Of a stretch of 64,000 nucleotides of DNA, positions 8,109 through 16,426 are shown piece by piece. A program made the translations under genes and the position numbers. This stretch comes from Haliscomenobacter sp040401995 (lineage in GTDB: Bacteria > Bacteroidota > Bacteroidia > Chitinophagales > Saprospiraceae), in assembly GCA_040401995.1 (NCBI GenBank), contig JBBANM010000009.1, forward strand, positions 1 to 64,000. Direction: 5' to 3'. Under the pieces are notes generated by a model that saw nothing but the letters and a program-made list of their open reading frames with translations, was not told the DNA's origin and did not search any database. Numbering within the stretch: position 1 is the first letter of the stretch; the number at the start of each line of letters is the position of its first letter.

Positions 8109-10004
8109 TTAGAATTCAAATTTCAGGTTGAGCATCAATGATCGCCCCGGCATGGGTCGGCTGACTACCGATTGGTAAGCGGTATTCCACACGTTGTGTA
8201 CATTGATACTAACCTGCGTACCCCAATCTTTTGGTTTGGCTTTTTTTTGCCAGCTGATAAAAAAATCGCCTAAAGTATAGGCAGGAAGGGTGGCGGAATG
8301 ATCGGGTAGGGTAGCCACGCTGCCTACAAAATTCTGGACGTACCAGCTCGCCCAAACTCCTCGTTGTACCCTCGCCTGGAGCAATCCTTTTTGTTGGGGT
8401 ACATAGATCAACTGCTGGCCTACGCTGGCATCATTGACTTGATTGCTTTCCATCACGGTGGAGCGCAGGTAGTCGTAACTGGCGTTTACCCCCCAGTGCC
8501 ATTTGCCCTGGCGGCGTTGAAAACCGATTTTGGTTTCGATGCCTCGACTCCATACCTTTTGCACATTGACGGGCGACCAATACGCCGCTCCCGGCAACCA
8601 CAAAATCCAATCTTGAATCACGCGATTAAAACCGGTAATGCCCAATTGCCAGCCTGATTGTTCATTTTTTTTCTCCCAATTCCAACCCAATTCCGAACTC
8701 CAACCTTGCTCAGGGCGCAAAAGAGGATTGCCGCCCGGAACCCAGTGCAAATCATTGAGCGTCGGAATCCGGTAATTGCGATTGAGCGAGGCATGGAGTT
8801 GCAGCAAACCCATCTGGCCTTGAATGCGCAAACCTGGCAACAAGGGCAAGCGCCGACCATCCACCCACTCCTGCCGCAATTGCAACAACGAGCGCCATTT
8901 TTTTTGAAAAATAGATGGTTCGAATTGGGCAAAAAAAGCATTGCGTTGCTGCTGGATCTGACCTTCGTAATTGCTGGCCATGGCCCAAACGCCGGTATGG
9001 TGAAAACCCAGCTGAGCATGTCCCCATTTGTAAGCTGCGGTTTCAAAAATAGCTTCGCCAATGGCCGTCCAGGCCTTACTTTTGGAATCCAGTTGCACCA
9101 GACTGTCTTGGTAATCGAGTTGCTCGCGGAAGAGCGCCCCCCGTAGGTTCAATTTTCCCCAATTTCCGTAGTGTTTGGCATCAATCATGGTGCGGAAAGC
9201 GGCGTCATATTGCTGCGCCTGACTGATTTGTTGAGAACTGATGGGCGGAATTTCGCGGTGGGTGTTTTGATACCAGCTGTGCCAGGAAAGGCTGTTGTTG
9301 CGAGTTTGCCAATAATTTTCCCAGAGCATGCTGTTCATCAGCAGCTTACTGTGCGGTAGACGTTTTTTTTCACCAAAAAAATCGCGGAAGGGGTAGTTGT
9401 TCTGCGCACCGTTACTCAAACCTCTAAGCGCCGAAGTCCAGTGCCGGTTGCGGTATTGCAATTTTCCTTGGGCGTAGCGATTGTTGAAACTGCCTAAACC
9501 AGTTTGTAAGCGGGCTTGCCAGCCAGACTGAGCAATAACGGAGTTGCTGTTGTTGAGCTGAATCGCCCCGCCAATGGCACCACTGCCCCAGAGTACGCTG
9601 CTAGAACCCAAATCTACCCTTACTTCGTCCATCAAGGAAATGGGCAAAAGGGAGAGATCGGTTTGCCCCAGCATGGGGTTTTGAACGTTGAAACCATTCC
9701 ACAATACAATCGATTGGGAAGCGCTACCGCCGCGAAACGAGGAAGTTGCCAAACGACCAGCGCCGTAGTTTTTGATAAAGGCTTGCGAGGCATTGAACAA
9801 CCAATCGCCAATATTGGCTGATGCAAAGACTTGAGCTTGCAACGAATCCAGTTTTTCCACTTTCAATCCCCAATCCTGAAATTGTAGCCTAGATGCGGAA
9901 ACCTGAACGCTGGGCAAACTCCAAATGGAATCCCGCCCCAATTGAGCATACAACCCAATAGGCAAAGAGCAAACCAACAAAATAAGCCATCGAAAAAGCG
10001 CCAT
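8109..10004 (-). CDS. btuB: TonB-dependent cobalamin receptor BtuB
   Basis: 631 residues. The signal peptide is residues 1-21 (MALFRWLILLVCSLPIGLYA). A plug follows directly with no carboxypeptidase-like domain, then a beta-barrel ending in Phe. The size and simple plug-barrel layout match BtuB rather than SusC-type receptors. The decisive evidence is the cobalamin riboswitch 223 bp upstream on the same strand, plus the BtuG-like and DUF4465 partners downstream. It imports cobalamin across the outer membrane with TonB energy. No inner-membrane BtuCDF genes are in this window. Confidence 0.88.
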   Translation of the reverse strand: MALFRWLILLVCSLPIGLYAQLGRDSIWSLPSVQVSASRLQFQDWGLKVEKLDSLQAQVFASANIGDWLFNASQAFIKNYGAGRLATSSFRGGSASQSIVLWNGFNVQNPMLGQTDLSLLPISLMDEVRVDLGSSSVLWGSGAIGGAIQLNNSNSVIAQSGWQARLQTGLGSFNNRYAQGKLQYRNRHWTSALRGLSNGAQNNYPFRDFFGEKKRLPHSKLLMNSMLWENYWQTRNNSLSWHSWYQNTHREIPPISSQQISQAQQYDAAFRTMIDAKHYGNWGKLNLRGALFREQLDYQDSLVQLDSKSKAWTAIGEAIFETAAYKWGHAQLGFHHTGVWAMASNYEGQIQQQRNAFFAQFEPSIFQKKWRSLLQLRQEWVDGRRLPLLPGLRIQGQMGLLQLHASLNRNYRIPTLNDLHWVPGGNPLLRPEQGWSSELGWNWEKKNEQSGWQLGITGFNRVIQDWILWLPGAAYWSPVNVQKVWSRGIETKIGFQRRQGKWHWGVNASYDYLRSTVMESNQVNDASVGQQLIYVPQQKGLLQARVQRGVWASWYVQNFVGSVATLPDHSATLPAYTLGDFFISWQKKAKPKDWGTQVSINVHNVWNTAYQSVVSRPMPGRSLMLNLKFEF

Positions 10005-10226
10005 GACGAGGTGTTACCTGCTGGGCGAAAAGAAGAGCAGTGTTGAGGATCGCGAGGTACATTAGCACCCCATCGCAAACGCATTTCCCAAGCCAATTTT
10101 TGAATTGACCGGCATCAGGAAAGCGCCAGCAATCCCAAATGAAAACTGATGAACAGCTTACAAATGGAGTTGCATTTTAACCTTAACCTACCCGCTTTTA
10201 GCCCGAAAGCAGTAGTGATATTTGAG

Positions 10227-10554
10227 CTTGGCAGGTCTTCTGACTCGTCCTCGTTTCGGTCGGTCTTCCCATCCTGATTGATTGCGGACAGTGACCAAAA
10301 GGCGACCAAAACACTTAGAGCTTGTTCAGATTTTGGATCTGAGGCGAAGGAGCGCAAATTTTATTTCAGGCGAGGCAAAATTTGCAGCCGTATGTGGGCA
10401 ATACGGCGAAAATTTTAACGAAGCATAAAATAAAATTTGCCTCATGGAGCCCAGAATCCAAAACATGAATAAGCTCTTAAGGACTTACAGCTGCGGGTAC
10501 AGTCCCTGATTTGCACAGGGTTCCCTATTAATTTCCTGGTGGAAAACCAAAGTC
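10227..10554 (-). promoter_or_regulatory. cobalamin riboswitch interrupted by a palindrome
   Basis: Read on the minus strand, the conserved blocks are all present in order: TTAATAGGGAA, CTGTGCAAAT, a CCCGCAGCTGTAAG block, then after a 166-bp insertion GTCACTG, GATGGGAAGAC, and the B12 box GAGTCAGAAGACCTGCC (10246 down to 10230). A CTTTGG/CCAAG pair can close P1. The insertion (PalB, 10315-10480) falls in the variable peripheral stem between GTAAGTCC and GTCACTG. A leader of about 220 nt separates the B12 box from btuB. The expression platform is not clear; a weak GCTTT/AAAGC hairpin lies at 10194-10210. It controls the four-gene B12 operon. Confidence 0.9.
10315..10480. repeat. PalB palindromic element, copy 1, inside riboswitch
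   Basis: 166 bp, starting TTAGAGCTTGTTCAGA and ending GAATAAGCTCTTAA. The halves are near-complementary throughout, with matching CAAATTTTATTT blocks and a CCGTAT/ATACGG centre. Termini are shared with PalA but the interior is different, so PalA and PalB may be mobilised by the same machinery. The flanks are riboswitch sequence on both sides; I see no clear target duplication. Confidence 0.88.
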
Positions 10555-10558
10555 ACTG

Positions 10559-10566
10559 CAAATATA
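10559..10566 (-). promoter_or_regulatory. promoter -7 box of the B12 operon
   Basis: TATATTTG on the minus strand is an exact TAnnTTTG match. Transcription would start around 10550-10554, at the first bases of the riboswitch P1 stem. No TTTG is found 19 bp upstream, so the -33 element is weak. Confidence 0.5.
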
Positions 10567-10740
10567 CAAAAGCTAGGCATTAAAACACGCTAAAAGCAAC
10601 GAATCGATTTTTGCATGGCTTGTAAAGATTTGACAAACAAAAATTTATCCCGTTTTAAAACATGGGGCTGTAATTTACCGTATGTCAGATTTATGTCTGG
10701 TTTTGTCCGGGTTTTTAATTCATTCATCGAAAAACGCTAT

Positions 10741-10811
10741 CTTAGTTTTGATTTTAAACTAAGTATTGGTATATTTGAATCATTGAAGGTTAGTTTAAAA
10801 TCAAAACTAAG
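10741..10811. promoter_or_regulatory. 22-bp perfect inverted repeat around a promoter
   Basis: The left arm is 10741-10762 and the right arm is 10790-10811; the arms are exact reverse complements (core TTTTGATTTTAAACTAA) separated by 27 bp. The right arm ends 3 bp before the start codon of the J-domain gene. The promoter's -33 box lies in the left arm and its -7 box in the spacer, so only the right arm should be transcribed. The pair therefore looks like a two-site operator flanking the promoter rather than an RNA hairpin. Confidence 0.7.
10747..10777 (+). promoter_or_regulatory. consensus Bacteroidota promoter
   Basis: TTTG (10747-10750), exactly 19 bp, then TATATTTG (10770-10777): a full match to the TTTG-N19-TAnnTTTG consensus of the Bacteroidota primary sigma factor. 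The predicted start is near 10784, giving a 5' leader of about 30 nt. Confidence 0.75.
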
Positions 10812-10814
10812 TAA

Positions 10815-11687
10815 ATGACGCCACAAGAACTCATCGAGCGCATCGCAAAAGCCAATTACTTGGGAGAAGTTTTGGATTTAGCAAATTGGAAAAAACATTA
10901 CGCTGAAATAGCTAAAAAGCTTCATCCGGATGTATGTGCTTTGACGGGGGCTGCTGCTGCTTTTGCCCAACTCAATGTCCTGAAAGAAAATTGGGAAAAA
11001 GGCTACCAACTGAGCGACGATGCAGGCGCAGTACGTGCCCACGACAAAATCGTAACTTTTGTGGGCGACCCTCAGTTGTTGCTGCAATCGTATCGAAATT
11101 TTGGCTACCTCAAAAGCATCAATAATTCAGCGGCTAAACATTTTAAATTGTTTTTGCCAGCATCCATGGTGCTAGACGGAGAAGCTTTGGTGGTAAACTT
11201 GAGCGAGCGGGCGGTTCCCTTGAGCGGCTTGACATTACCCCAAGGTCACGCCAATTGGATCCTCTCGCGGTTACTCGAATTCAGTGCTTGGCTGGCTCAG
11301 GAAGGCTGGACGCACTGCGGTATCAACCCCGAAAGTGTCTTTATAGTGCCAGAAACCCACGGCATTGTACTGACTTCTTTTTACCACCTCACGCCGCGCG
11401 AAGGAAAAGTAAAAACGATCTCCGCTAAATACAAGCAATGGTATCCAGATGCCCTTTTTGTAGAAAAAACGGCGACCCCGCTGATTGATACTGAACTGTG
11501 CAAACGAACCATAGCGTTGCTTTTGGGCGATCCCTCTGGACTGGGGGTGAAGCTAAAAAAGACGCACCTTACCGCATTCATCGACTTTTTATTGACCCCG
11601 CATACCGATGCTTTTGTATGCTACGACCAGTACCGATTGCTTTTAGAGCAGCATTTTCCAAAGAAATTTTTACCCCTTAATCTATAA
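10815..11687 (+). CDS. J-domain/pseudokinase-like protein
   Basis: 290 residues. The first 65 residues resemble a J domain, with the HPD signature at 37-39 in KKLHPDVC. The C-terminal part resembles a degraded protein-kinase lobe: THCGINPESVFIV (166-178) fits the catalytic-loop pattern with the Asp missing, and GIVLTSF (183-189) replaces the DFG region, so it is probably not an active kinase. No glycine loop is visible. No membrane segment. It starts a cluster with the VWA gene 19 bp downstream. A role as an Hsp70/DnaK-linked adaptor is inference. Confidence 0.6.
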   Translation: MTPQELIERIAKANYLGEVLDLANWKKHYAEIAKKLHPDVCALTGAAAAFAQLNVLKENWEKGYQLSDDAGAVRAHDKIVTFVGDPQLLLQSYRNFGYLKSINNSAAKHFKLFLPASMVLDGEALVVNLSERAVPLSGLTLPQGHANWILSRLLEFSAWLAQEGWTHCGINPESVFIVPETHGIVLTSFYHLTPREGKVKTISAKYKQWYPDALFVEKTATPLIDTELCKRTIALLLGDPSGLGVKLKKTHLTAFIDFLLTPHTDAFVCYDQYRLLLEQHFPKKFLPLNL

Positions 11688-11706
11688 TCCTTAAAAATCA
11701 ACAACT

Positions 11707-12621
11707 ATGGGCTACACTTCATGGTCAAGCGATGCTTATTCGCACTTAAAAAACACCTACACCGGCAAATCAGCGGATGAAATTTTTAGCAGCGGCATGC
11801 ACCCAACGATGAATCCGCATGGGCTGGTTTTTCGAGAAAGCCGCGATTCTGACGCGCACCCCAACTCCATTGCCATTTCCGTCTTTTTGGACGTAACGGG
11901 CTCCATGGGAGAAATTCCTGAAATGCTCATCCGCCACAAACTTGGTTCCTTGATGGATACTTTTCTGGCACACGGCGTGGAAGATCCGCAAGTGATGTTT
12001 TCGGCCATTGGCGATCATTACACCGACCGCGCCCCTTTGCAAGTAGGGCAGTTTGAATCCGGAACCGATGAATTGAATGCTTGCCTGGCCAACGTCTACA
12101 TTGAAGGCGGCGGTGGCGGACAAAACATGGAATCTTACCTGCTAGCTTGGCTGATAGCAGGCCGACACACCAGCATTGATTGTTTTGAAAAAAGAGGGCA
12201 TAAAGGTTTCTTGTTCACCATTGGCGATGAAAAAAACTGGGATTCTGTAGCGGCAGATACGCTCAAAGCCTTGATGGGCTACGCGCAAACGGATCCTATT
12301 ACCGATGTTCAGGTGTTGGCACAAGCCCAGCGCATGTACCACGTTTTTCACATCCACATCAATGAAACGGGTTACAAAGACAACCCGGAAGTAATTGGCT
12401 ACTGGAAAAAACTGTTGGGTGAACGCGCCCTTATCCTCGACAACCACATGGCGGTTGCGGAATTGATCGCTTCTACGGTGGCCGTTATCAATGGCGCCAG
12501 TTTGGATAAAGTAGCCGCGGAATTTGACGCTGCTACGGCCAATTCGGTCAAAAACGCCTTGATGAAAGTCAATACTGATGTGTCGAAAGACGGTGGCAAT
12601 AGCGGAGTAGTTCGCTTGTAA
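11707..12621 (+). CDS. VWA-domain protein with MIDAS motif
   Basis: 304 residues, cytoplasmic by composition (no signal or membrane segment). The von Willebrand A domain starts near residue 55; the metal site DVTGSMG (62-68) has the DxTxS form of the MIDAS signature. A Gly-rich loop (GGGGGG, about 135-139) and FTIGDEKNWD follow in the core. The protein sits 19 bp after the J-domain/pseudokinase gene and before the PurA-like gene, separated from the latter by a hairpin. VWA proteins paired with kinase-like partners occur in stress and conflict operons; the target here is unknown. Confidence 0.78.
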   Translation: MGYTSWSSDAYSHLKNTYTGKSADEIFSSGMHPTMNPHGLVFRESRDSDAHPNSIAISVFLDVTGSMGEIPEMLIRHKLGSLMDTFLAHGVEDPQVMFSAIGDHYTDRAPLQVGQFESGTDELNACLANVYIEGGGGGQNMESYLLAWLIAGRHTSIDCFEKRGHKGFLFTIGDEKNWDSVAADTLKALMGYAQTDPITDVQVLAQAQRMYHVFHIHINETGYKDNPEVIGYWKKLLGERALILDNHMAVAELIASTVAVINGASLDKVAAEFDAATANSVKNALMKVNTDVSKDGGNSGVVRL

Positions 12622-12630
12622 TTTCTTCCT

Positions 12631-12670
12631 AAGATCCAGCAGGTGAATTCAATTCCTGCTGGATCTTTTA
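12631..12670 (+). terminator. 13-bp perfect hairpin between VWA and PurA-like genes
   Basis: AAGATCCAGCAGG (12631-12643) pairs exactly with CCTGCTGGATCTT (12655-12667) around an 11-nt loop, followed only by TTA. The U tail is short, so this may be an attenuator or processing site; the next gene starts 14-17 bp later with no room for a separate promoter. Confidence 0.55.
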
Positions 12671-12683
12671 CCCCTCCCAAAAC

Positions 12684-13853
12684 ATGAAAACACAAATTGT
12701 CGTGGGCTTAGGTTATGGTGATGAAGGCAAAGGATTAACTACCGATTACCTTTGTCGACAAGCTAAAAAACCTTTAGTTATTCGTTTTTCTGGCGGTCAT
12801 CAAGCCGGGCATACGGTAGTTGATGTTGTGGGGCGCCGGCATGTATTTTCCAGTCTTGGCGCGGGTAGCCTTGCCGGCGCACCTACGTATTGGAGTCGCT
12901 ATTGTGCGTTCGCGCCCGAAAACTTTCTGAACGAGTACAAGGCGCTGGAAAAATTGCTGGAGCACCCTCCAACCATCTACGTCGATGCCTTGGCGCAAGT
13001 TACCACCCCTTATGATGTTTTCCACAACCGTGCTTCCGAAAAAATGAATGCGCACGGGAGTTGCGGGATGGGATTTGGCGCCACCATGGAACGGAACGAA
13101 ACGACCCCATATCGGCTATATGTACAAGATCTTTTTTACCCTCAGGTGTTGGAGCAAAAATTGCTAGCCATTGGCGAATATTATCGTCGAAAAGTGCACA
13201 ATCCATTGTTAATGATGGATTTAGAGGCGCCATTGCAAGCGTTTAAAAACGCAGTGACCCAACTATTGCCGCTGATTGAAGTAGTAGAAGAGGTTGTTTT
13301 TTTCGAAAAAAAGATCGAACAATTGGGGTTTGATGCCCTTGTTTTTGAAGGGAGTCAAGGCATTTTGCTGGATCGCGATTTTGGTTTTTTTCCCAACGTA
13401 ACTCGCGCGTACACCACCACGCGCAATGCGATGGAGTTAATCAAAAACAATCATTTACCCACCCCCGAAGTGTTTTACATCAGTCGGGTTTATCAAACGA
13501 GGCATGGAATCGGGTTTTTATCGAATGAAGATAAAGCGGTAAATTATACCCCAAACCCCTTGGAAACCAACGTCTTCAACGAATGGCAAGGCAAATTTCG
13601 GGTAGCGCCACTGGATTTGGATCTACTCAATTACGCGCTGGCTGCCGATCGAAATTTTTCGGGTACTGCCCCCAAAAATCTAGTTTTTACCTGTTTAGAT
13701 CAGCTAACGGGCAATATACACGCCAGTTTGAATGGAACGATGCGGCAATTTTTAACGCCAGCAGAGTTATTGGCTCATCTCAATGTGACCGTCCAAAGAT
13801 TGTATGTGTCGAATAGCGATCACGCTGCTGAGATTCGTTTGGCTTCTTTGTAA
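12684..13853 (+). CDS. divergent adenylosuccinate synthetase-like protein
   Basis: 389 residues, about 40 shorter than E. coli PurA. It keeps GDEGKG (12-17, catalytic Asp13), the His of GGHQAGHT (His43, equivalent to His41), FEGSQGILLD, GKFRVAPLD and the guanine-recognising Asp in TCLD. It differs at IMP-contact positions: Asn38 of GGHNAGHT is Gln, the TTGRGIGP loop reads SCGMGFGAT, and the VTSS loop is VTRA. A normal housekeeping PurA is therefore unlikely. It may join aspartate or another amine to a different nucleotide. The catalytic Asp is retained, and as I recall phage PurZ (2-aminoadenylosuccinate synthase) lacks it. The neighbourhood with VWA and J-domain proteins suggests a specialised system. 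Confidence 0.75.
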   Translation: MKTQIVVGLGYGDEGKGLTTDYLCRQAKKPLVIRFSGGHQAGHTVVDVVGRRHVFSSLGAGSLAGAPTYWSRYCAFAPENFLNEYKALEKLLEHPPTIYVDALAQVTTPYDVFHNRASEKMNAHGSCGMGFGATMERNETTPYRLYVQDLFYPQVLEQKLLAIGEYYRRKVHNPLLMMDLEAPLQAFKNAVTQLLPLIEVVEEVVFFEKKIEQLGFDALVFEGSQGILLDRDFGFFPNVTRAYTTTRNAMELIKNNHLPTPEVFYISRVYQTRHGIGFLSNEDKAVNYTPNPLETNVFNEWQGKFRVAPLDLDLLNYALAADRNFSGTAPKNLVFTCLDQLTGNIHASLNGTMRQFLTPAELLAHLNVTVQRLYVSNSDHAAEIRLASL

Positions 13854-14031
13854 ATGGGGAATTTAAAAAGTACAACTTTTTACTCCATCCCGTAATCCTT
13901 GCAGTTCATTTGTCTGCTCCAATCCAATATCGACCAAATCCCATTGCTTCACGCAACGAAGGATAAAAACCAGCGTTACTCAAACAGCATTGACAATACA
14001 CCATACTTTCTTTGAAAAACTATTTGCAGGG

Positions 14032-16005
14032 ATGAAACAATTATTACCATTGAAAACCTGGCTGCTGGTTGTAGCTGGGATATGTTTTTTTTGTATTGCC
14101 ACCTGGGCGCAAGAAACCGATGAAGTAGGCTGCAAAGACTTAGAATCTTTGCGTGTTGCGGAATCGCGGCGCGCACGGGCCTTAGCTTCTTTCCGTTCGG
14201 TAACCTACATCAGCAATTACGATTTGAAGTACCATCGCATGGAATGGGAAATAGATCCTTCAAAATATTACATTAAGGGGATGGTCACCTCCTTTTTCGT
14301 GCCCTTGGATCAAAATTTTCAAAAAATACAGTTCAATCTGTCAAAGCAATTGACAGTGTCCAAAGTCGTTTACCGCGGGCAATCAATCAATTTTGTACAG
14401 ACCTCTGGTGATTTGTTAGAAATCACTTTCCCGGCAGCTTTAGCTAAGGGAAAGATCGACTCCCTCTCGGTCACTTATGAAGGCAAACCTTACGACTCAG
14501 GGTTTGGCTCTTTTGTCCAAACTACCCACCAAGGAACTCCCGTGATCTGGACCTTATCTGAGCCTTATGGCGCACAAGATTGGTGGCCCTGCAAACAAAC
14601 CCTGACGGATAAAATTGATTCCATCGACGTATATCTTCGTACTTCAAGTGCATACCGTGGTACCAGCAATGGGGTTTTGCTAGATGAAAAAACGGATGGG
14701 GCGAATAAAATCTACCATTGGCGGCATCGGTATCCTATTGCAACCTACTTGGTGGCCTTGGCAGTGACCAATTATTCAGTGTATTCTGAATATGCGCGCG
14801 TGCCGGGGGCAGATAGCATTTTGGTATTGAACTACATTTACCCTGAATCTTTGTCTTCAGCGAAAGCGGGCACTCCTTCGGCCGTAAAAAGCTTAGAATT
14901 ATTCAGCAGGCTTTTTGGCTTGTATCCATTTGCCAAAGAAAAATATGGTCATGCCCAATTTGGCTGGGGAGGCGGCATGGAGCACCAAACGATGAGCTAC
15001 GTGGTGAGTTTTTCTCATTCCTTGTTGTCGCATGAACTGGCGCACCAGTGGTTTGGGGATAAAGTGACTTGCGGCAGTTGGAGCGACATTTGGTTGAATG
15101 AAGGATTCGCTACCTTTTGTGAAGGTTTGACCTATCAATATGGCCTAGGAAGCAACACCTGGAAAAACTGGGTGACCAGTAAATTGGGACAAGTGGTTTC
15201 AGCGCCGGGTGGTTCGGTGTATTGTCGGGATACTAGCTCAGTTGATGCTATTTTTGATTCCCGATTGAGCTATTCCAAAGGTGGATTGGTACTGAACATG
15301 CTAAAATGGAAATTGGGTGATGCTGCTTTTTTCAAAGGCATTCAAAATTACTTGAAAGACCCCACGGTCACCTATGGATTTGCGCTCACCGCTGCCCTAC
15401 AACGCAACCTAGAAAACGCCAGCGGTCAAAAACTGGATGTGTTTTTTAAAAACTGGGTTTACGGAGAAGGTTATCCCACCTATAAAGTGGAATGGAGCGT
15501 AGCCAGCGGCAACAAACCCGGCTTGGTGAAATTATCACAAACGACTTCAAGTGCTACAGTCAATTTTTTCCCTATGCCTGTGCCCATCAAGTTTTCTGGA
15601 CAAGGCAAGGATACCCTAGTGGTTTTGGATCACTTGTTTTCTGGTCAGCAGTTTGTATTGCCTAAACTTTCCTTTGTACCCTCGCTAGTTACTTTTGACC
15701 CTGATTTGCAGCTGATTTCGGCAAAAAACACGGTTACTCAAAACAATACCCTAACTGCTACCGAAGATATCCAGTTGCAGCAAGTAAAAATTTACCCCAA
15801 CCCAACTGCGGATGTTTTGCAAATCGAATTACCGGAATCGGTTCAAGCTACTGGCCCGGCGCGTATTTTCAACATCCAAGGACAAGAGTTGAAACAGCTA
15901 GCTGATCGACAAGCGATGTCATTGGCTGGTTTACCTAGCGGTATCTACCTGTTTCAATTGCCTACCAATCACGGATTGTTGCGCCGTTTGGTAATGAAGG
16001 AATAA
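14032..16005 (+). CDS. secreted M1-family zinc metallopeptidase, T9SS-sorted
   Basis: 657 residues from the ATG at 14032 (an upstream TTG at 13990 lies before the signal peptide). Signal peptide about 1-26. The N-terminal beta domain is followed by the thermolysin-like catalytic domain: GGGMEHQ (313-319, a variant of the exopeptidase GxMEN motif), HELAH (334-338) and the third zinc ligand Glu357 in NEGFA. The C-terminus (about 585-657) is a T9SS type A domain (KIYPNPTADVLQI). It is probably an aminopeptidase secreted or attached to the cell surface. His in place of Asn in the exopeptidase motif could alter N-terminus recognition. Confidence 0.85.
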   Translation: MKQLLPLKTWLLVVAGICFFCIATWAQETDEVGCKDLESLRVAESRRARALASFRSVTYISNYDLKYHRMEWEIDPSKYYIKGMVTSFFVPLDQNFQKIQFNLSKQLTVSKVVYRGQSINFVQTSGDLLEITFPAALAKGKIDSLSVTYEGKPYDSGFGSFVQTTHQGTPVIWTLSEPYGAQDWWPCKQTLTDKIDSIDVYLRTSSAYRGTSNGVLLDEKTDGANKIYHWRHRYPIATYLVALAVTNYSVYSEYARVPGADSILVLNYIYPESLSSAKAGTPSAVKSLELFSRLFGLYPFAKEKYGHAQFGWGGGMEHQTMSYVVSFSHSLLSHELAHQWFGDKVTCGSWSDIWLNEGFATFCEGLTYQYGLGSNTWKNWVTSKLGQVVSAPGGSVYCRDTSSVDAIFDSRLSYSKGGLVLNMLKWKLGDAAFFKGIQNYLKDPTVTYGFALTAALQRNLENASGQKLDVFFKNWVYGEGYPTYKVEWSVASGNKPGLVKLSQTTSSATVNFFPMPVPIKFSGQGKDTLVVLDHLFSGQQFVLPKLSFVPSLVTFDPDLQLISAKNTVTQNNTLTATEDIQLQQVKIYPNPTADVLQIELPESVQATGPARIFNIQGQELKQLADRQAMSLAGLPSGIYLFQLPTNHGLLRRLVMKE

Positions 16006-16044
16006 AAAATAGGTTTGGTGAAAGGATTTTTTCTTAAATTTCAC

Positions 16045-16370
16045 CTAAGGAACGGGTGAATAATAAGTGCTTGCTTTAGCTGCCGCTATTTTGCCGCCAA
16101 TCAACTATCTTTTGAGGCGCAATGTGGGGCATTTGGTACTTCCCACGGGATGACCAGGTGATTTTTGTCTCTTTCTTTTTTCGTCCTGCCGCGTTGCAAA
16201 TGCTCGTCGTAGCTTTGGCTACGCCTGTGCTTTGCGCCTCGCAGGTCAAAAAAATAAATTCGCCAAAATTTCACCTTTCCACCCCTTGAGAAGTATAACG
16301 AAAAAGATAGGAAGAGTGGCGGTGAAATAGCAAGGCAAAAGTGAGCACTTATTGTTTAACCGTTCCTAAG
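16045..16370. repeat. PalC palindromic element, copy 1, carrying PalD
   Basis: The ends CTAAGGAACGGGTGAATAA and (complement) CTTAGGAACGGTTAAACAA are imperfect terminal inverted repeats of about 24 bp. Outside the inner block it matches the second copy at 57510-57670 nearly base for base (for example CTATCTTTTGAGGCGCAATG). It is about 165 bp longer because a PalD element is inserted near its centre. Confidence 0.8.
16137..16295. repeat. PalD palindromic element nested in PalC
   Basis: 159 bp with ends TACTTCCCACGGG and (complement) TACTTCTCAAGGGG, and an inner stem CCTGCCGCG...CGTCGTAGC against GCTACG...CGCAGG. The uninterrupted PalC copy at 57510 reads straight through the corresponding point, which identifies this block as an insertion. 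Confidence 0.7.
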
Positions 16371-16426
16371 CATTGAGGCCATCGATGGTTTGGCCTCTAT
16401 GCCCTTCACCAAAACCAAAAAAAATC

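Noticed and set aside
10741..10811. 22-bp inverted repeat as an attenuator hairpin
   Set aside because: The predicted transcription start lies between the arms, so the left arm would not be in the RNA; a DNA operator is the better reading, though not proven.
10615..10818. 67-codon plus frame before the J-domain gene
   Set aside because: It spans the consensus promoter and both operator arms and overlaps the ATG of the real gene.
12684..13853. PurZ-type (2-aminoadenine) synthetase
   Set aside because: The catalytic Asp of GDEGKG is retained, whereas as I recall PurZ enzymes replace it; no companion DatZ or MazZ gene is present.
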